Origin: Nitrospina sp.
GTDB taxonomy: Bacteria > Nitrospinota > Nitrospinia > Nitrospinales > Nitrospinaceae
DNA length: 12,457 nucleotides
Reading direction: 5' to 3'
Assembly (NCBI GenBank): GCA_004357435.1
Contig: SMVS01000075.1
Coordinates: 1-12,457, forward strand
Numbering within the stretch: the first letter of the stretch is position 1; each line of letters starts with the position of its first letter. The notes under the pieces are model-generated. The model was not told where the DNA came from and did no database searches. It was given only the letters and a program-made list of their open reading frames with translations. The position numbers and the translations under genes are program-made. Positions 1-9,563 of the stretch are shown here, in pieces.

Positions 1-306
1 CGCGTACTCCCTCATCCCATATTCAAAAGAGAGGATAAGAATATATTGGTGGACCACACGATTAAGCTCACCGATGCCTTATTGGGGACCACTATTCAGG
101 TTCCGACGTTGTATGGAGAAAAACAGGTGAAAGTGCCTATGGGAACTCAACCTCAAACAAAACTGCGGCTCAAGGCATTGGGAGTTCCTGCTGTTAACGG
201 CAAAAGTAAAGGGGATCAGTTTGTCCGCATCCAAGTGACTTATCCCGATAAATTGTCTGACGAGCAAAAAGAGTTGATTGAAAAGATTAAGGAATCAGGT
301 CTATAA
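1..306 (+). CDS. DnaJ-family co-chaperone, C-terminal fragment (5' end outside window)
   Basis: The reading frame is open from base 1 and ends at TAA 304-306, giving about 101 residues of a larger protein. It begins with a H-P-I-F-K-R-E-D segment. Then come D-A-L-L-G-T, the V-P-T-L-Y-G strand, V-P-M-G-T-Q-P, and L-R-L-K-A-L-G-V-P followed by N-G-K-S-K-G-D-Q-F-V-R-I. This is the order of motifs in the second C-terminal substrate-binding domain of DnaJ/CbpA proteins, which deliver unfolded clients to DnaK in the cytoplasm. The protein stops soon after the helix L-S-D-E-Q-K-E-L, without the longer tail of classical DnaJ, which fits a CbpA-like or zinc-finger-less type. The J domain and any zinc finger lie outside the window, so dnaJ and cbpA cannot be told apart here. 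No convincing terminator follows it. Confidence 0.9.
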   Translation, partial: RVLPHPIFKREDKNILVDHTIKLTDALLGTTIQVPTLYGEKQVKVPMGTQPQTKLRLKALGVPAVNGKSKGDQFVRIQVTYPDKLSDEQKELIEKIKESGL

Positions 307-402
307 TTCTATTTATATAAGATAAATCCTGGAAATATTTGAAAAGTTTTAGTGGTCTGCCAGTTAGAGTTTTAGCGTGTTTATCAATTTTGGAGTGGCA
401 TC

Positions 403-699
403 ATGGCGAAAATTTTATTTCAACCCGACAACATCACTCACGATTGTGAGGATGGCTCGGCGCTGATCGATATATGTGAAGAAGTGGATGTTTCTCTATC
501 CTTCGGGTGTACGGAAGGCACTTGTGGAGTTTGCGAGCTGACCGTTTTGGATGGTTGGGAAAATCTTTCCAAAGTCACGGACGAAGAAAAGGAATACCTT
601 TACGAGGAAGATATTGCGAATGGAATGCGTTTGGGCTGTCAAATAAAGATCAGGCGCGCGCACACGGTAATCACCTGGAAAGGCGTTCGGGCCAAGTGA
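403..699 (+). CDS. [2Fe-2S] ferredoxin (plant/adrenodoxin-like fold)
   Basis: This is a 98-residue soluble protein, the usual size for a stand-alone [2Fe-2S] ferredoxin. Four cysteines fit the cluster-binding pattern: C36, C41 and C44 in G-C-T-E-G-T-C-G-V-C, and C79 in R-L-G-C-Q. The arrangement C-X4-C-X2-C...C is that of plant-type and related [2Fe-2S] ferredoxins, which carry single electrons in the cytoplasm. The start ATG has a GGAG Shine-Dalgarno at 392-395, seven bases upstream, and no better alternative start. It lies 96 bases after the DnaJ-family gene and ends one base before the stop of the opposing adenosyltransferase gene. Its redox partner is not shown by the sequence. A role in reducing cobalamin for the neighbouring enzyme is only a guess from proximity. 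Confidence 0.93.
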   Translation: MAKILFQPDNITHDCEDGSALIDICEEVDVSLSFGCTEGTCGVCELTVLDGWENLSKVTDEEKEYLYEEDIANGMRLGCQIKIRRAHTVITWKGVRAK

Positions 700-700
700 A

Positions 701-1315
701 TTATTTCCATCGCCAATCCGGATTTTGGGCCGCCCGGGGTTCCCATAAAACTTCTTGCTCGCCTAAAGACTGACCCACCCACCGCCCAAAAACAAAGAAT
801 GTATCAGACAACCGATTGATAAAGGGAATAGCCCAGGGACTCAGCTTTTCTTTTTTATGGAGGGTCAACATTCGTCGTTCGGCTCTGCGGCAAACGGTCC
901 GGCACTGATGGATAGACGAACTGACAGGCCCTCCCCCCGGCAGGATAAAACTCTCCAACGGTTTCAACTCTTCATTCATGGCATCCATGACTTCCTCCAG
1001 CCAGAGCACGTGCTTTTCGGTGATGGAATATGGAATGTCCTTCTTTTTACGGAACGCCGGATCGGTAGCCAGTTCACTGCCCAAATCAAACAGCCATTGC
1101 TGGATCACCTGTAAAATGATGTCAAACTTGTTACGCCGCTTGGCGGCTTTTTTCTGGCCATTGAAACAGCGGGCGGTTCCCACCAGGCTGTTCAATTCAT
1201 CCACCGTGCCGTAAGCTTCCACTCGCGGATGGTCCTTGGCCACCAAAGCTCCCCCGACCAGCCGGGTTTTGCCCTTATCCCCTTTTTTCGTATATACTTT
1301 ATTTATCTTTACCAC
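701..1315 (-). CDS. Cob(I)yrinic acid a,c-diamide / cob(I)alamin adenosyltransferase, PduO type
   Basis: This 204-residue protein transfers the adenosyl group of ATP to cob(I)alamin, forming adenosylcobalamin in the cytoplasm. The PduO-family signatures appear in order. The N-terminal ATP-binding stretch T-K-K-G-D-K-G-K-T is at residues 9-17 and R-V-E-A-Y-G-T-V-D-E-L-N-S at 31-43. F-I-L-P-G-G is at 123-128, R-T-V-C-R-R-A-E-R at 139-147 and I-N-R-L-S-D at 166-171. The start is GTG (1313-1315 on the complement), supported by a GAGGAG Shine-Dalgarno (bases 1321-1326) with a 5-base spacer. Slightly unusual are the G-G-G-P after F-I-L-P and a C-terminal tail with three tryptophans. It is divergent from the pyrimidine operon and convergent with the ferredoxin gene. 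The family is clear; naming it pduO or cobO is not warranted without pathway context. Confidence 0.92.
   Translation of the reverse strand: MVKINKVYTKKGDKGKTRLVGGALVAKDHPRVEAYGTVDELNSLVGTARCFNGQKKAAKRRNKFDIILQVIQQWLFDLGSELATDPAFRKKKDIPYSITEKHVLWLEEVMDAMNEELKPLESFILPGGGPVSSSIHQCRTVCRRAERRMLTLHKKEKLSPWAIPFINRLSDTFFVFGRWVGQSLGEQEVLWEPRAAQNPDWRWK
1027..1042 (+). repeat. 16-base direct repeat, copy 1 (inside the adenosyltransferase gene)
   Basis: The 16-mer AATATGGAATGTCCTT occurs here and again at 1343-1358. This copy lies in the coding sequence of the minus-strand adenosyltransferase, around residues K-K-D-I-P-Y. No function is evident. Confidence 0.5.
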
Positions 1316-1320
1316 CGGCT

Positions 1321-1326
1321 CTCCTC
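1321..1326 (-). promoter_or_regulatory. Shine-Dalgarno GAGGAG fixing the GTG start of the adenosyltransferase
   Basis: On the minus strand GAGGAG lies five bases before the GTG at 1313-1315. It is the only strong ribosome-binding site near the conserved N-terminus, so it decides the non-ATG start. Confidence 0.75.
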
Positions 1327-1342
1327 AGCTGTTTGGAATGAT

Positions 1343-1358
1343 AATATGGAATGTCCTT
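1343..1358 (+). repeat. 16-base direct repeat, copy 2 (upstream of the pyr leader)
   Basis: This is an exact copy of bases 1027-1042, in the divergent intergenic region. Its last two bases are the first two of the candidate -35 box TTGACT at 1357-1362. It could be chance or a small duplication. Confidence 0.5.
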
Positions 1359-1384
1359 GACTTGCAGGTCATCTTTGATAATAT
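1357..1384 (+). promoter_or_regulatory. Candidate sigma-70 promoter of the pyrimidine operon
   Basis: TTGACT (1357-1362) matches the -35 consensus at five of six bases. Two overlapping -10 candidates follow: GATAAT (1377-1382, five of six matches but a short 14-base spacer) and TAATAT (1379-1384, four of six, 16-base spacer). Either would start transcription near 1389-1392, just before the PyrR-binding hairpin at 1400. That is where a promoter should lie if the leader works as an attenuator. The position is persuasive and the -10 match is only moderate. Confidence 0.45.
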
Positions 1385-1399
1385 TCAGTCGTTGTTGAA

Positions 1400-1432
1400 C
1401 TCTTTAAGACAGTCCTGTGAGATTGTCAAGGG
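1400..1432 (+). promoter_or_regulatory. PyrR-binding hairpin (anti-antiterminator) of the pyr leader RNA
   Basis: Bases 1411-1424 (AGTCCTGTGAGATT) match the published PyrR-binding consensus ARUCCNGNGAGGYU at every fixed position except one. The consensus G is A1422, which pairs with U1413 and so turns a G-U wobble into A-U. The RNA folds as in known sites. The upper stem is 1408-1414 with 1421-1427, closing a CUGUGA hexaloop that fits C-N-G-N-G-A. A UAA bulge at 1405-1407 lies on the 5' side only. The lower stem is 1400-1404 with 1428-1432. In the known mechanism UMP-bound PyrR stabilises this hairpin and so favours termination, while PRPP opposes it. The next gene is pyrR itself, so autoregulation is expected. 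The consensus is recalled from the literature, not searched. Confidence 0.85.
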
Positions 1433-1486
1433 ATCTGAAAATGATTGAAACAGACTATTATTTTTGCATTTCACCTCCGCAGGGTT
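1411..1486 (+). promoter_or_regulatory. Predicted antiterminator pairing of the pyr attenuator
   Basis: Bases 1411-1421 (the 5' arm and loop of the PyrR-binding hairpin) can pair with 1475-1486 (the 5' arm and loop of the terminator). This gives eleven base pairs, three of them G-U, with C1477 bulged. The pairing excludes both the PyrR-binding hairpin and the terminator, as an antiterminator must. The structure was worked out by hand; no folding energies were calculated. Confidence 0.7.
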
Positions 1487-1507
1487 TCCCTGACGGGGAT
1501 TTTTTTT
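1475..1507 (+). terminator. Intrinsic terminator (attenuator) in front of pyrR
   Basis: CTCCGCAGGG (1475-1484) pairs with 1488-1498 across a TTT loop. The stem has ten base pairs, one G-U at 1476/1497 and a single bulged A1493. A1499 and eight T residues (1500-1507) follow. The T run ends 20 bases before the pyrR ATG, so this is a leader terminator controlling the operon, not the end of an upstream gene. The upstream neighbour is on the other strand. Confidence 0.85.
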
Positions 1508-1527
1508 GTCCTGAACCCTGAGTGGAT

Positions 1528-2064
1528 ATGAATTCAGCCACCTTGGAAGCGGAAGATATTAAAAGGGCCATCACCCGCATTGCCCATGAAATCCTGGAGA
1601 AGAACAAGGGCACAGAAAACCTGGTCCTCGTGGGTATCCGCACGCGGGGGGTCACATTGGCCCGGCGCATTCAGGATAAAATAGCGGAAATTGAAAATAC
1701 CCAACTGGATTTAGGCATTCTTGATATCACACTATATCGCGATGATCTGGGCGCGGGCAAACAAAATCCAGTCCTCAAGGCTACTGAGATTTCATTCCCC
1801 ATCAGCGGGAAGCAAATCATCCTTTGCGACGACGTTCTGTTCACGGGGCGGACCATCCGCGCCGCGATTGACGCCTTGATGGATTTCGGTCGTCCCGCCA
1901 GTGTTCAATTGGCGGTTTTGATCGACCGCGGGCACCGCGAATTGCCTATTCGTCCGGATTTTGTTGGCAAAAATATTCCCACCTCAAAAAATATGAAGGT
2001 GCAGGTGATGTTTTGTGAAACGGATGGGGAAGATCGTGTCCTCATTATCAACAGCAAGGATTGA
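1528..2064 (+). CDS. pyrR: PyrR: pyr operon RNA-binding attenuation protein / uracil phosphoribosyltransferase
   Basis: PyrR binds pyr leader RNA when loaded with UMP and promotes transcription termination. Many members also have weak uracil phosphoribosyltransferase activity. The 178 residues align along their length with the Bacillus protein: R-A-I-T-R-I-A-H-E near 13-21, L-V-G-I-R-T-R-G at 34-41 and I-T-L-Y-R-D-D at 67-73. The PRPP loop C-D-D-V-L-F-T-G-R-T is at 100-109, and V-L-I-D-R-G-H-R-E-L-P-I-R followed by G-K-N-I-P-T-S is at 130-153. ATG 1528 gives an N-terminus like that of Bacillus. An in-frame GTG at 1522 would add two residues and cannot be excluded, since neither start has a clean Shine-Dalgarno and TGA at 1519-1521 limits further extension. 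It is the first gene of the operon, just after its own attenuator, and pyrB follows after four bases. Confidence 0.96.
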   Translation: MNSATLEAEDIKRAITRIAHEILEKNKGTENLVLVGIRTRGVTLARRIQDKIAEIENTQLDLGILDITLYRDDLGAGKQNPVLKATEISFPISGKQIILCDDVLFTGRTIRAAIDALMDFGRPASVQLAVLIDRGHRELPIRPDFVGKNIPTSKNMKVQVMFCETDGEDRVLIINSKD

Positions 2065-2068
2065 CGGT

Positions 2069-3004
2069 ATGACACTTGCGAATCGCGACATATTGAGCAT
2101 CCAGGACTTGGCTGATGAAGATATAGAAGCGATTCTGGATACCGCCACTTCGCTGAAGGAAATTTCCACCCGGAAAATTAAAAAGGTACCAACCCTGAGA
2201 GGCCGCACCATTATCAACCTGTTTTTTGAGCCCAGCACTCGCACTCGTACCTCCTTCGAAATTGCCGGCAAACGGCTGAGCGCCGACGTCATCAATATTT
2301 CAGCTTCGACGAGTAGCGCCACGAAGGGAGAGAGTCTGCTGGACACCGCCTACAACCTTGAGGCAATGAACCCGGATATTCTCGTGATCCGCCATGGCAG
2401 CTCAGGGGTGCCGCAAATGATCGCTTCCCACATCAAATGCCCGGTGATCAATGCCGGCGATGGGGCGCACGAGCACCCGACACAGGCCCTGCTCGATTTA
2501 CTCACGATTCGTGAACGTCATAAAACCTTGACAGGCCTTAAAGTCGTTATTGTTGGGGACATCGCGCACAGCCGGGTGGCCCGTTCCAATATTTTGGCCA
2601 TGCGCAAGATGGGGATGGTGGTGACCGTAGTGGGGCCTCCGACCATGATACCGGTCGGCATGGCGCAGTTGGGGGTGTCCATCCATTATAATCTGGAGGA
2701 GGCCCTGCGGGATGTGGACGTGATCATGATGCTCCGCATTCAATTAGAGCGTCAGAGCCAGGGGCTTTTTTCAAGTTTCCGTGAATACTCCTCCCTGTAC
2801 TGCCTGACCGCTGAAAAACTAAAGAATGCCAGCAAGCAAGTCATGATCATGCATCCGGGACCGGTCAACCGGGGGGTGGAAATTTCGCTGGATATTCTGG
2901 AAGGGCCCCATTCCGTGGTCCTGGAACAAGTTCATAATGGCGTCGCTGTACGGATGGCGTTACTGTATCTCCTTTTGGAAGGTGGCAATGAAGATTCTAA
3001 TTAG
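2069..3004 (+). CDS. pyrB: Aspartate carbamoyltransferase catalytic subunit
   Basis: PyrB condenses carbamoyl phosphate with aspartate to give carbamoyl aspartate, the committed step of pyrimidine synthesis in the cytoplasm. At 311 residues it has the usual length for a catalytic chain. The carbamoyl-phosphate loop F-E-P-S-T-R-T-R-T-S-F-E is at 53-64. The lysine loop A-T-K-G-E-S is at 84-89 (K86), H-P-T-Q-A-L-L-D-L at 136-144 and H-P-G-P-V-N-R-G-V-E at 262-271. ATG 2069 was chosen because AAGGA at 2056-2060 lies eight bases before it and the protein then starts as the family does. The open frame continues upstream to 2015 within pyrR, but that extension is not conserved-looking. No regulatory pyrI gene is present, which fits control by PyrR. 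The 3' end overlaps pyrC by 17 bases. Confidence 0.97.
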   Translation: MTLANRDILSIQDLADEDIEAILDTATSLKEISTRKIKKVPTLRGRTIINLFFEPSTRTRTSFEIAGKRLSADVINISASTSSATKGESLLDTAYNLEAMNPDILVIRHGSSGVPQMIASHIKCPVINAGDGAHEHPTQALLDLLTIRERHKTLTGLKVVIVGDIAHSRVARSNILAMRKMGMVVTVVGPPTMIPVGMAQLGVSIHYNLEEALRDVDVIMMLRIQLERQSQGLFSSFREYSSLYCLTAEKLKNASKQVMIMHPGPVNRGVEISLDILEGPHSVVLEQVHNGVAVRMALLYLLLEGGNEDSN

Positions 3005-4280
3005 CAACGGTCGTCTTATCGACCCCGCCAACCAGCGCGATGAAATCTCCGATATATTAATTGACAAGGGGAAAATTGCCGCCATCGCCAAACCAGGGCG
3101 AATCCCCAAGCAGGATACGGATGGCGCCAAGGTCATAGACGCCACCGATCAAATTGTGGCACCGGGATTCATTGACATGCATGTGCATTTTCGTGAGCCG
3201 GGTTTTGAGTATAAAGAGACCATTGAAACGGGATGCCAATCGGCGGCGGCGGGTGGCTTCACCACGGTCGCCATGATGCCCAATACCCACCCGGTCAATG
3301 ACAACCGATCGGTTACGGAGTTTATGCTCTCTCAGGCCAAAGCACATGGTGTGGTGAACGTCCTGTCAATCGGGGCTGTTTCAGTAGGCTTGCAAGGGGA
3401 AAAATTAACGGACATGGGTGACTTGAAAACCGCCGGCGTGGTGGCCTATTCGGATGACGGTCACCCCGTGATGAATAACGAGTTGATGCGCCGCGCATTG
3501 GAATACAGCAAAATGTTTGACTTGCCAATTATCCAGCATTGCGAGGTTTTGGATTTAACCGCTGGCGGTTGCATGAATGAAAGCCGGGTTTCCACCGAAC
3601 TCGGATTGAAAGGCATGCCGACCGAGGGTGAGGACATCATGGTTTACCGCGATATTGCGTTGCTGGAAAAAACCGGGGGGCGGGTTCATGTGGCTCATAT
3701 CAGTAGTGCCCAATCGGTGGATCTCGTGCGCCAGGCCAAAGCCAAAGGTTTGGCGGTGACCTGCGAGGTGGCGCCGCACCATTTTTCTCTCACCGATGAG
3801 GCGGTCCGCGGCTACGACACCAATTCCAAGATGAGCCCTCCCCTGCGTGAGCAAAAAGATGTGGCGGCCATAAAGCAGGGATTGCAGGACGGCACCATCG
3901 ACATGATTGCCACCGATCACGCCCCCCACGATTTGGCCGACAAACAAATGGATTACCAGAGCGCTTGTTTTGGTATCGTGGGTTTGGAAACCGCCCTTCC
4001 CTTGACCCTCAAGTTGATCGATGAAAAAGTTATCACTCTGCCGCAAATGGTGGCTTTGTTCACTGCGCAACCTGCAGAGATATTTAAATTGGATAAGGGC
4101 AACTTGGCGGTGGGGAAGGATGCGGACGTTGTGGTCTTTGATCCGCAAGTTGAATACAATATTGATGTTCAAAAATTCAAATCCAAAAGTAAAAATTCGC
4201 CCTTCCATGGCTGGCCAGTGAAGGGTCGTGTGACCCATACCCTGGTGATGGGAAAAATTGTTCACACCTCTAATTCCTGA
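2988..4280 (+). CDS. pyrC: Dihydroorotase (class I, PyrC/AllB-type amidohydrolase)
   Basis: PyrC cyclises carbamoyl aspartate to dihydroorotate. The 430 residues match the long class I dihydroorotases of Bacillus type, not the shorter E. coli type. The metal ligands expected for this fold are visible: H65 and H67 in D-M-H-V-H-F-R-E-P-G, D157 in S-D-D-G, H184 in Q-H-C-E, H237 in H-V-A-H-I-S-S and D310 in A-T-D-H-A-P-H. The substrate-binding M-P-N-T is at 97-100. The start ATG 2988 has GGAAGG at 2977-2982 with a 5-base spacer and gives the conserved M-K-I-L-I-S-N-G-R-L-I-D-P. The upstream in-frame extension to 2937 lies in pyrB and was not used. The 17-base overlap with pyrB suggests translational coupling. 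Confidence 0.97.
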   Translation: MKILISNGRLIDPANQRDEISDILIDKGKIAAIAKPGRIPKQDTDGAKVIDATDQIVAPGFIDMHVHFREPGFEYKETIETGCQSAAAGGFTTVAMMPNTHPVNDNRSVTEFMLSQAKAHGVVNVLSIGAVSVGLQGEKLTDMGDLKTAGVVAYSDDGHPVMNNELMRRALEYSKMFDLPIIQHCEVLDLTAGGCMNESRVSTELGLKGMPTEGEDIMVYRDIALLEKTGGRVHVAHISSAQSVDLVRQAKAKGLAVTCEVAPHHFSLTDEAVRGYDTNSKMSPPLREQKDVAAIKQGLQDGTIDMIATDHAPHDLADKQMDYQSACFGIVGLETALPLTLKLIDEKVITLPQMVALFTAQPAEIFKLDKGNLAVGKDADVVVFDPQVEYNIDVQKFKSKSKNSPFHGWPVKGRVTHTLVMGKIVHTSNS

Positions 4281-4318
4281 GGAAATTATTATCAGTCACC
4301 CATCGAATATAGTTTGAT

Positions 4319-5461
4319 ATGGAAGCTCTGCTGGCATTAGCGGACGGAAAAATATTTAGAGGTGAAGGTTTCGGCGCGGAGGGTGTGGTCGAGGGTGAAA
4401 TCATTTTCAACACCAGCATGACTGGCTACCAGGAAGTACTCACCGATCCCTCCTACTGCGGCCAGATTGTGGTGATGACCTACCCGCTGATTGGGAATTA
4501 TGGCGTGAACCCGGAAGACTTTGAATCCGACCGGCCCTATTTGAGAGGATTCGTCATCAAGGAATTGAGTTCCATTGTCAGCAACTGGCGTTCGCGAGAA
4601 TCTCTCGATGCGTTTCTTAAACGAACCGGCGTAGTGGGAATCCAGGGAGTCGACACCCGGGCGCTCACCCGGCATATTCGGGAACAAGGCGCACAGCAGG
4701 CCGTTATTTCAAATGTGAACCCGAACCCTGAGCAATTGGTCAAGAGAGCCAAGGCGTCCCCGGGTATGGCCGGTCAGGACCTGGTGAAGGAAGTGACCTG
4801 TGAAAAACCGTATGAATGGACCGAAGGGGACTGGGATATTCAAAAAGGCTATGCCCAGCATGATGCCGAAAACATGAAAGGTGATTATTTCGTAGTGGCC
4901 TATGACCTGGGCATAAAGCGGAATATTTTGAGAAAACTGGTTCACGCGGGTTGCCGAGTGCAGGTGGTTCCGGCATTCACTCCTGCTGAGGATGTTTTGC
5001 AAATGAAGCCGGACGGTGTCTTTCTTTCGAATGGTCCGGGCGACCCTGCGGCGGTCCCTTATGTGGTGGAGCACGTTCGAAAAATAGTTGGAAAGGTGCC
5101 TATTTTTGGGATATGTCTGGGCCATCAAATTTTGAATCTTGCCTTGGGCGGCAAAACGTATAAGCTCCGCTTTGGCCACCATGGCGGCAACCAGCCCGTT
5201 ATGGACCTGCGATCCCGAAAAGTGGAAATCACATCCCAGAACCATGGGTTTGCGGTGGATGAAAATTCACCGGGACCGGATGTCGAGGTGACCGCCATCA
5301 ATTTGAACGATCAAACCATCGAAGGCTACCGGCACAAAACTTTTCCTATCCTTTCAGTTCAATACCATCCCGAAGCCGCTCCGGGGCCTGAGGACGCGTC
5401 ATATCTTTTCAAGGATTTTGTCGAAATGATGAAAGAAAATAAATGGTCCGCGACAAATTAA
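4319..5461 (+). CDS. carA: Carbamoyl-phosphate synthase small (glutaminase) subunit
   Basis: CarA hydrolyses glutamine and channels the ammonia to CarB for carbamoyl phosphate synthesis. The 380 residues comprise the CarA-specific N-terminal domain (E-G-V-V-E-G-E-I-I-F-N-T-S-M-T-G-Y-Q-E-V-L-T-D-P-S-Y near 21-46) and a class I glutamine amidotransferase domain. The latter has the oxyanion loop S-N-G-P-G-D-P-A (237-244), nucleophile C266 in G-I-C-L-G-H-Q, and the dyad H350 and E352 in Q-Y-H-P-E. ATG 4319 is the only usable start, because TAG at 4310-4312 closes the frame just upstream. There is no Shine-Dalgarno in the preceding 20 bases, which is odd for an operon gene 38 bases after pyrC. The end overlaps the next gene by 19 bases. 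Confidence 0.97.
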   Translation: MEALLALADGKIFRGEGFGAEGVVEGEIIFNTSMTGYQEVLTDPSYCGQIVVMTYPLIGNYGVNPEDFESDRPYLRGFVIKELSSIVSNWRSRESLDAFLKRTGVVGIQGVDTRALTRHIREQGAQQAVISNVNPNPEQLVKRAKASPGMAGQDLVKEVTCEKPYEWTEGDWDIQKGYAQHDAENMKGDYFVVAYDLGIKRNILRKLVHAGCRVQVVPAFTPAEDVLQMKPDGVFLSNGPGDPAAVPYVVEHVRKIVGKVPIFGICLGHQILNLALGGKTYKLRFGHHGGNQPVMDLRSRKVEITSQNHGFAVDENSPGPDVEVTAINLNDQTIEGYRHKTFPILSVQYHPEAAPGPEDASYLFKDFVEMMKENKWSATN

Positions 5462-6317
5462 ATCAACTCATTGAAACCATCTCTCAAAGTGATCCCTCTC
5501 CGGAAATTATAGAGGCAAAAAAAGAATTTCAGGAAATTTCAGGTGAAATATTTGAAGATGACAAATCCTATGAAACTCGAATGGGTTCCTTCCTGGAATG
5601 GTTCACTTTTGACCGGACCTTGAATGAGTCATCGGAAACGCCTCTACAAAAATATTTGAATGGGCAACGGGAATCTTTATCTGAGGAGAACAGGGAGCTA
5701 TTTGAAAATATATCCGGGAGCATTCGCGGCCTGTTTGTGGTGAAAAAGATAAAGCCCGATCGGGTGGTGGTTTTGGAATTACTGGACGATAAAAAATATC
5801 AGGTCAAAGAAGATCAAGGTGGAATTCTTTTTAGCAAGGGCGATATTTTTGAAGCCCGACTCATTTCTTTTGGCGGTCAATTATTTTTTTCAGATAATTT
5901 TTGTTATCACCCTCAACAGACGGCCGGTTTCATTAAAAATAAGATCAAAGAGATTCGTTCTGTGGAAAAAGAGGATTTTAAAGTTTTAAAGGCCAAGGAA
6001 AAGGAGCTGGCGGTCCTTCAAAAAAAATATGTGAAAATGGCCTCCAAAGTAGACAAGCTGAATATAAAACTGAATAAGGCCAGCGGTAAAAATAAAATTG
6101 ATAAAATCTGTGACAATTTAAACCCATGTGAAATGTTGAAAAATGATCTGGCCCGACAGGTGGAGTCGTTGGAGAATAATTTGCGGGATTGGAAACGGAA
6201 AACTATTCAAATCAAACATCGGGATCATCGGTTTCGACTGATTCGGCGTTTATCTTATATGAGCCTGAAACTGGAAAGGTCCCGCCAAATCGATGCTCGG
6301 GATATTTATCGAGACTG

Positions 6318-6318
<1 letters not shown>
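5443..6318 (+). CDS. Unrecognised protein with predicted coiled coil, between carA and carB
   Basis: I do not recognise this 291-residue protein. It has no signal peptide and no hydrophobic membrane span, so it is probably cytoplasmic. Three parts can be seen. Residues 1-95 are acidic and include F-L-E-W-F-T-F-D-R-T-L at 50-60 and T-P-L-Q-K-Y-L at 66-72. Residues 96-155 look beta-rich (G-L-F-V-V-K-K-I-K, then V-V-V-L-E-L-L-D-D-K-K-Y). Residues about 160-285 are strongly K/E/R-rich and helical, with heptad-like leucines around 180-250, suggesting a coiled coil, and a basic end. It starts inside carA (19-base overlap, weak ribosome site), and its TGA shares one base with the carB ATG (TGATG). 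The translation is therefore probably coupled to both. Composition is more A-rich than its neighbours, especially 5940-6160. Guilt by association suggests a link to carbamoyl phosphate synthase or the pyr operon, but no activity can be assigned. Confidence 0.85.
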
Positions 6319-9557
<3,239 letters not shown>

Positions 9558-9563
9558 GGGAGC

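Noticed and set aside
311..327. AT-only inverted repeat ATTTAT/ATAAAT after the DnaJ-family gene
   Set aside because: The stem has no G-C pair and no T run follows, so it is not a credible terminator.
713..728. Short hairpin around AATCCGGATT just after the ferredoxin stop
   Set aside because: Four or so base pairs and no T run; it lies in the coding sequence of the opposing adenosyltransferase.
507..773. 88-codon plus-strand open frame overlapping the ferredoxin gene
   Set aside because: It is a shifted frame of a clear ferredoxin and of the opposing gene, with no recognisable protein.
1480..1520. Second inverted repeat CAGGGTT (1480-1486) with AACCCTG (1514-1520) near the pyrR start
   Set aside because: The terminator stem is longer and stronger and uses the same 5' arm, so this fold is unlikely to compete; kept only as a possible minor alternative.
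2015..2068. Upstream in-frame extension of pyrB
   Set aside because: It lies within pyrR, and the Shine-Dalgarno at 2056-2060 and family N-terminus support ATG 2069.
3555..4265. 236-codon antisense open frame opposite pyrC
   Set aside because: It is His-rich low-sense translation typical of an antisense shadow of a conserved gene, with no family features.
6189..6317. Upstream in-frame extension of carB
   Set aside because: It encodes a sequence unlike CarB and overlaps the preceding gene; the conserved start is M-P-K-R at 6318.
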